Part shown: in pieces, positions 33,982 through 37,277 of the stretch
Layout: every line of letters begins with the position of its first letter
How positions within the stretch are numbered: the first letter of the stretch is position 1
From: Actinomycetes bacterium
Lineage (GTDB): Bacteria > Actinomycetota > Acidimicrobiia > Acidimicrobiales > UBA8190
Reading direction: 5' to 3'
NCBI GenBank assembly: GCA_021819525.1
Contig: JAKAQW010000017.1
Span: forward strand, 1 to 37,277
Length of the DNA stretch: 37,277 nt
Translations under genes and position numbers: made by a program
Notes under the pieces: generated by a model
What the model was told of the DNA's origin: nothing
The model's input: only the letters and a program-made list of their open reading frames with translations
Database searches by the model: none

Positions 33982-34830
33982 ATGCCGCTGTTCGGAAAGC
34001 AGGCCGATGGGCAGGGGGCGAGCTGGGAGCCCGAGGCAGCCAACACCCGACTGGCCGGAACAGCCGGCGCCGACGCTGCGGGGGTGTTCACCTCCGATCT
34101 GTCGGTGTCGGAGTACGTGCTGCTCGGCGAGGCGGGCTTCGAGCCGCTGGGGTTCGTCGTCGGCTCGTCGATCTACCACATCGGTCTGCAGATCGCCCGG
34201 TGGAGCCAGAACCAGGAGCTGGGGATGCTCACCCAAGCCATGTACAACGCCCGCGAGCTGGCCATGGCTCGGATGCGGGCCGAGGCCGACCAGCTCGGCG
34301 CGGATGGCATCGTCGGCGTGGGGCTCCACCTCCAGGTCTATGCGTGGGGCCAGGACGTGCTCGAGTTCGTGGCGACGGGGACCGCGGTGCGCTCGCTCAG
34401 CGGCGCCGGCGCGCACCGGGCGCCCGACGGTCGGGCCTTCACCTCCGATCTTTCGGCTCAGGACTTCTACCGGCTGCTGGCGGCAGGGGCGGTGCCGGTG
34501 GCGTTCGTCTTCGGGACCTGCGTCTACCACATCGCCCACCAGTCGGCCATGGCCTCGCTGCGTCAGGCTGGTCAGAACCAGGAGATGGTGCAGTTCACCC
34601 AGGGCATCTACGAGGCCCGGGAGCTGTCGCTCACCCGGATGCAGACCGAAGCCACCGAGTCGGGCTCGACGGGCATCGTCGGCGTGCGAGTCGGGGTGTC
34701 GAACCACGTGTGGGGGGAGCACGCCACGGAGTTCCTGGCCTTGGGCACAGCGGTACGCCGGCTGTCCGACGAGCATCGGTTGCCCGAGACGTCGCCCAAG
34801 CCGACGTTCACCTTGGGGCTCGACGCCTGA
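33982..34830 (+). CDS. tandem YbjQ/UPF0145-like heavy-metal-binding domain protein
   Basis: A 282-residue protein made of two related halves. Each half has the same series: FTSDLSVSEYVLLGEAGFEP / FTSDLSAQDFYRLLAAGAVP, then GSSIYHIG / GTCVYHIAHQS, then YNARELAMARMRAEADQLGA / YEARELSLTRMQTEATESGS, then GIVGVGLHLQVYAWGQDVLE / GIVGVRVGVSNHVWGEHATE and the closing FVATGTAVR / FLALGTAVR. This is a duplicated YbjQ-like domain; single-domain relatives form rings and are annotated as putative heavy-metal binders without proven function. ATG at 33982 has GGAG ten bases upstream. No signal peptide or membrane span. Confidence 0.8.
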   Translation: MPLFGKQADGQGASWEPEAANTRLAGTAGADAAGVFTSDLSVSEYVLLGEAGFEPLGFVVGSSIYHIGLQIARWSQNQELGMLTQAMYNARELAMARMRAEADQLGADGIVGVGLHLQVYAWGQDVLEFVATGTAVRSLSGAGAHRAPDGRAFTSDLSAQDFYRLLAAGAVPVAFVFGTCVYHIAHQSAMASLRQAGQNQEMVQFTQGIYEARELSLTRMQTEATESGSTGIVGVRVGVSNHVWGEHATEFLALGTAVRRLSDEHRLPETSPKPTFTLGLDA

Positions 34831-34925
34831 GGTACGACCCGGGGACCGATCACCGGGCATAGAGGCTGACCCGGCCGGTCTCGCGGGTCCGAGGGTCGTC
34901 GCCGCCGGCAGACGACCGAGGTGCG

Positions 34926-35168
34926 TCAGTTCGCCGAGTCGGTGCCGGCGAGCTGGTCTGCCAACTGCTTGGCGTGGACCAGGGCATCGGCGGGGGCGAC
35001 GCCACCGATGGCGGCCAGCCAGCACGACAGGGGAGCAGCGGTGCGCTCCGAGGCATGGGCAGCCACCCCGGCCAGGGCCAGCAGAGCCTCGATCTGGTCG
35101 TCGGTGGGCGGTTCGGCACCGAGCAGGGTGGCGAAACGATCGAGCCAGGCGCGTGCGTCGACGGTCAT
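34926..35168 (-). CDS. DUF6457 protein beside molybdenum cofactor genes
   Basis: An 80-residue helical protein matching DUF6457: AWLDRFATLLGAEPPTDDQI, EALLALAGVAAHASERTAAP, LSCWLAAIGGVAPADAL. The ASERTAAP-x-x-C-WLA block is its most conserved part in actinobacterial genomes, where the gene often sits next to molybdenum cofactor genes, as here (divergent from a MogA/MoaB gene). ATG at 35168 starts exactly at the conserved domain. Function unknown. Confidence 0.8.
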   Translation of the reverse strand: MTVDARAWLDRFATLLGAEPPTDDQIEALLALAGVAAHASERTAAPLSCWLAAIGGVAPADALVHAKQLADQLAGTDSAN

Positions 35169-35264
35169 CGCTGCGACTCTAGTGCCGGGCAGACCTGAGA
35201 GGTGGCGGTGTGCGCTGGCGGCCCGTCGGCCGAGCAGGCACCGCTGAGGATCTCCAGCTGCCGG

Positions 35265-35270
35265 TAGGCT
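35265..35270 (+). promoter_or_regulatory. -10 of mogA/moaB-like gene, near-leaderless
   Basis: TAGGCT ends nine bases before the GTG at 35280, and no Shine-Dalgarno sequence is present, which suits a leaderless or very short-leader transcript. Confidence 0.35.
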
Positions 35271-35279
35271 GCCCGGTTC

Positions 35280-35777
35280 GTGGACATGCATGCGAAGGTG
35301 CTGACCGTGTCGGACGCGGTGGCCGGCGGTCGGGCCGAGGACCGCTCCGGCGACGGGTTGGCCGGTGCCCTGGCGGCGGCCGGCTTCACCGTGGTGGACC
35401 GGGTGGTGGTGTCCGACGGTGTCGAGAACGTGGCCGGCGCGCTCAGGGATCTCGCCGACGGCTTCACCGGGGTGGTGGTCACCACCGGCGGGACTGGGTT
35501 CGGCCCGCGGGATCTGACCCCCGAGGGCACCGAACAGGTGATCGAGCGCCGGGCCCCGGGCTTGGCCGAAGCCATGCGGGCGGTCAGTCCGAAAGGCCGG
35601 CTGTCGCGGGCGGTGGCAGGCAGCGTCGGCCGCTGCCTGGTCCTGAACACACCGGGATCGCCCGCCGGTGCCGTGGAGTGCCTGCAGGCGGTGGCCGACG
35701 TGCTGCCCCACGCGGTGGCGCTGCTGGCCGGCGAGAACCCCCATCCCCACCACGCCTCGGCGCCGAAGGGTGCCTAG
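35280..35777 (+). CDS. MogA/MoaB-family molybdopterin adenylyltransferase
   Basis: A 165-residue protein of the MoeA/MogA/MoaB (PF00994) fold that adenylylates molybdopterin before molybdenum insertion. KVLTVSDAVAGGRAEDRSGD, GFTGVVVTTGGTGFGPRDLT, PEGTEQVIERRAPGLAEAMR and RCLVLNTPGSPAGAVECLQA are the conserved blocks, with TTGGTG as the nucleotide-binding signature. GTG at 35280 or ATG at 35286 may start it; both are consistent with the short leader. Convergent with moaD and moaA. Confidence 0.92.
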   Translation: MDMHAKVLTVSDAVAGGRAEDRSGDGLAGALAAAGFTVVDRVVVSDGVENVAGALRDLADGFTGVVVTTGGTGFGPRDLTPEGTEQVIERRAPGLAEAMRAVSPKGRLSRAVAGSVGRCLVLNTPGSPAGAVECLQAVADVLPHAVALLAGENPHPHHASAPKGA

Positions 35778-35830
35778 CCCAGCGACGACGTCGTCTCCGG
35801 CTTCGGCGCGGCAGTAGCGTCGCTCGGCGG

Positions 35831-35938
35831 GCGGGATCGACCGGAGATCCGCGACGAGGCCTGGCGCCCGCCACGCCAGAGCAGCTTCGCGTCGTCCATG
35901 GCGGGCTCGACCGGAGATCCGCGACGAGGCCTGGCGCC
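35831..35938. repeat. 38-bp direct repeat pair, 70-bp period
   Basis: The block 35831-35868 recurs at 35901-35938 with one mismatch (GCGGGATCGACC... against GCGGGCTCGACC...). Each copy carries an internal inverted repeat around GACCGGAGATCC. The pair lies in the 175-base gap between the convergent mogA/moaB-like and moaD genes, and may act as a duplicated transcription end signal. Confidence 0.85.
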
Positions 35939-35952
35939 CCGGAGGTGGTTGG

Positions 35953-36189
35953 TCAGCCCCCGGACACCGGTGGCAGCAGGGCTACCTCGTCGTCGTCGCC
36001 GACGGGGGTGTCGGCTGTGGCGGCCTCGCCGTTCACCCAGACGCGGCAGTGGGGCACCACGTCGGCGAACGCCGGGCCGTAGCGCTCGGTCGCTCGTGCC
36101 AGGGTGTCGGCGACGGTGACACTGCTCACGGTGTCGGCGTGGGTGCCCGCTGCCTGGGCGGCCGGGCCGAAGAGGCGGAGACGGGGCAT
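35953..36189 (-). CDS. moaD: MoaD/ThiS-family sulfur carrier protein
   Basis: A 78-residue ubiquitin-fold small subunit of molybdopterin synthase. It begins PRLRLFGPAAQAAGT and ends in the di-glycine tail PPVSGG that is thiocarboxylated and donates sulfur. CRVWVNGEAATADTPVGDDD is the usual middle strand-loop. ATG at 36189 has GGAGG at good spacing (within the end of moaA); ATG at 36195 would be too close to it. It overlaps the moaA stop region and is presumably co-transcribed with moaA. moaE is not in the window. Confidence 0.9.
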   Translation of the reverse strand: MPRLRLFGPAAQAAGTHADTVSSVTVADTLARATERYGPAFADVVPHCRVWVNGEAATADTPVGDDDEVALLPPVSGG

Positions 36190-36191
36190 GG

Positions 36192-37277
36192 TCATCCTCC
36201 GATCATCGACATCGACCGGCGGGGTCGCAGGAAGCCCGGATCGTCCATCCCGTGACCGGCCCGCTTGCCGGCGACGGCCAGCTGCAACAGGCCGGCGAGG
36301 GCGTCGTCGTCGGCTCCCGAGCGCATCAGGTCACGCACCGACAATTCGTCGTCGGAGAACAGGCAGTTCCGGATGGCGCCGTCGGCGGTGAGCCGCAGCC
36401 GATCGCAGGTCCCGCAGAACGGCCGGGTCACGCTGGCCACCACGCCGATCTCACCGGGAGCGCCGTCGGTGAACCGGTACCGTTCGGCGGGGGCAGCGTC
36501 GCCTGCCGTTCCCGGGACCGGCTCGATCGGCCAGCGGTCGGCCACCTGCTCGATCACCTCGGCGGCGGGGACGACCCGGGACCGCTCCCACTGGCCTTGC
36601 GCGTCGAAGGGCATGAATTCGATGAAGCGCACCACTCGGCCGTGACGCCGGGCGAAGCCGGCGAAGTCGAGGATCTCGTCGTCGTTGACGCCGGCTACGA
36701 GCACGACGTTCACCTTGAGCGGCTGCAGGCCGGCGGCCTCGGCGGCGTCCATGGCGGCGAGGACCCGCCCGAGGTCGCCGCGGCGGCGGATGGCGGCGAA
36801 CCGCTCCGGGCGCAGTGAGTCGCAGCTGACGTTCACCCGGCGCAGCCCGGCTTCGGCGAGCGGGGCCGCCAGGTTGGCGAGGAGCATGGCGTTGGTGGTG
36901 AGCGACAGGTCGTCGAAGCCCACCCCGGCCAACTGCGCTACGAGCCGCACCACGTCTCGGCGCACGAGGGGCTCTCCGCCGGTCACCCGCACGGAGCGCA
37001 CGCCGAGGCGGTGCGCTACCGTCGCCACACGGGTGATCTCCTCGAAGCGCAGGATCTCCTCACGAGGGCGGAAGACCATGCCGACCTCGGGCATGCAGTA
37101 GGTACATCGCAGGTTGCACCGGTCGGTGACCGAGATGCGCAGGTCGCGATGGACCCGGCCGAACTGGTCGACGAGCGCGGCGCCACCAGTTACCTGACCG
37201 GCAGGATCCTGGCCGGTGAGACGGAGGCCAGAGGAGCCCTGGCCGGTGCGACGGAGGCCAGAGGAGCCCTGGCCGGT
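36192..37277 (-). CDS. moaA: GTP 3',8-cyclase MoaA, 5' end beyond window
   Basis: Radical SAM enzyme for the first step of molybdenum cofactor synthesis. Upstream of ATG 37094 the frame continues with VDQFGRVHRDLRISVTDRCN and LRCTYC, giving the CxxxCxxC radical SAM cluster motif, so the ATG is internal. The middle has SVRVTGGEPLVRRDVVRLVA and the C-terminus FCGTCDRLRLTADGAIRNCL for the second cluster. The final residues do not end in the usual GG after a cysteine-poor tail but in SMSMIGG, keeping the functional GG. The frame stays open without ATG, GTG or TTG to the window edge and includes two to three decapeptide repeats, so the true start is outside the window or the repeats belong to an unusual extension. 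Confidence 0.93.
   Translation of the reverse strand, partial: TGQGSSGLRRTGQGSSGLRLTGQDPAGQVTGGAALVDQFGRVHRDLRISVTDRCNLRCTYCMPEVGMVFRPREEILRFEEITRVATVAHRLGVRSVRVTGGEPLVRRDVVRLVAQLAGVGFDDLSLTTNAMLLANLAAPLAEAGLRRVNVSCDSLRPERFAAIRRRGDLGRVLAAMDAAEAAGLQPLKVNVVLVAGVNDDEILDFAGFARRHGRVVRFIEFMPFDAQGQWERSRVVPAAEVIEQVADRWPIEPVPGTAGDAAPAERYRFTDGAPGEIGVVASVTRPFCGTCDRLRLTADGAIRNCLFSDDELSVRDLMRSGADDDALAGLLQLAVAGKRAGHGMDDPGFLRPRRSMSMIGG
37203..37277. repeat. 30-bp tandem repeat at N-terminal end of moaA
   Basis: The unit CTGGCCGGTG-(A/C)GACGGAGGCC-AGAGGAGCC is present in about two and a half copies and runs off the window edge. On the minus strand it reads in frame with moaA as TGQGSSGLRR repeated, with a degenerate copy (TGQDPAGQVT) next to the conserved enzyme. 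Copies are nearly identical, so the array is probably recent or actively homogenised. Confidence 0.85.

Overview
The window is GC-rich throughout, packed with overlapping genes, uses many GTG and TTG starts, and carries several gene types typical of Actinomycetota: furA-katG, an InhA-like enoyl reductase, an Rv0081-like ArsR regulator in front of an Rv0082-Rv0087-like gene set, DUF6671 and DUF6457. A non-mycobacterial, possibly lithotrophic actinobacterium fits best; an acidimicrobial lineage is plausible, but this is inference. No rRNA, tRNA, CRISPR array or prophage was recognised.

Layout. 1-480: remnant of an IS3-type element abutting the N-terminal (ACT) piece of a malic-enzyme-like gene. 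527-7658 (minus): a six-gene overlapping operon for a membrane complex related to group 4 hydrogenases and complex I. It has the same order as M. tuberculosis Rv0082-Rv0087, and its large subunit has lost both Ni-ligand motifs. An ArsR regulator (8264-8644) and a small zinc-ribbon ORF lie upstream. 8711-9830: a decayed patch with an orphan antitoxin, a truncated PIN toxin, a frameshifted ORF and two copies of a VDEALxWC tail. 9705-12271 (minus): five genes joined by overlaps (class II aldolase, CMD-like protein, methyltransferase, MarR, rhodanese). 12387-13301: RES-domain protein with no visible antitoxin. 13442-16122: furA-katG with a palindrome lying between likely -35 and -10 elements. 16394-18251: DUF6671 protein and, divergently, a FabI/InhA-type reductase.

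18261-23266 is an inorganic-carbon module. A divergent winged-helix regulator faces dabB-dabA (energy-coupled CO2 hydration/bicarbonate accumulation) and a P-II-like gene, all three coupled by overlaps. It is followed by a histidine phosphatase and a Sua5-type tRNA threonylcarbamoyladenosine enzyme. 25253-26938 (minus) is ilvD with a leaderless-type promoter. 27350-31040 holds a small leader ORF, isocitrate dehydrogenase, purK and purE. 31148-33703 (minus) is hypF, a NiFe-hydrogenase maturase, so a real NiFe hydrogenase may exist elsewhere in the genome. The right end has a tandem YbjQ-like protein and a molybdenum-cofactor set (DUF6457, mogA/moaB, moaD, moaA).

A recurrent theme is short tandem repeats whose unit is a multiple of three: 18 bp downstream of katG, 30 bp inside the N-terminus of purK, and 30 bp in frame upstream of the moaA core. 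A non-triplet 7-bp array lies next to the RES gene. The most interesting points are the hydrogenase-like complex without a NiFe site beside its conserved regulator, the DAB operon with its own P-II-like partner and regulator, the five-gene overlapping operon, and the related decapeptide repeats in purK and moaA.
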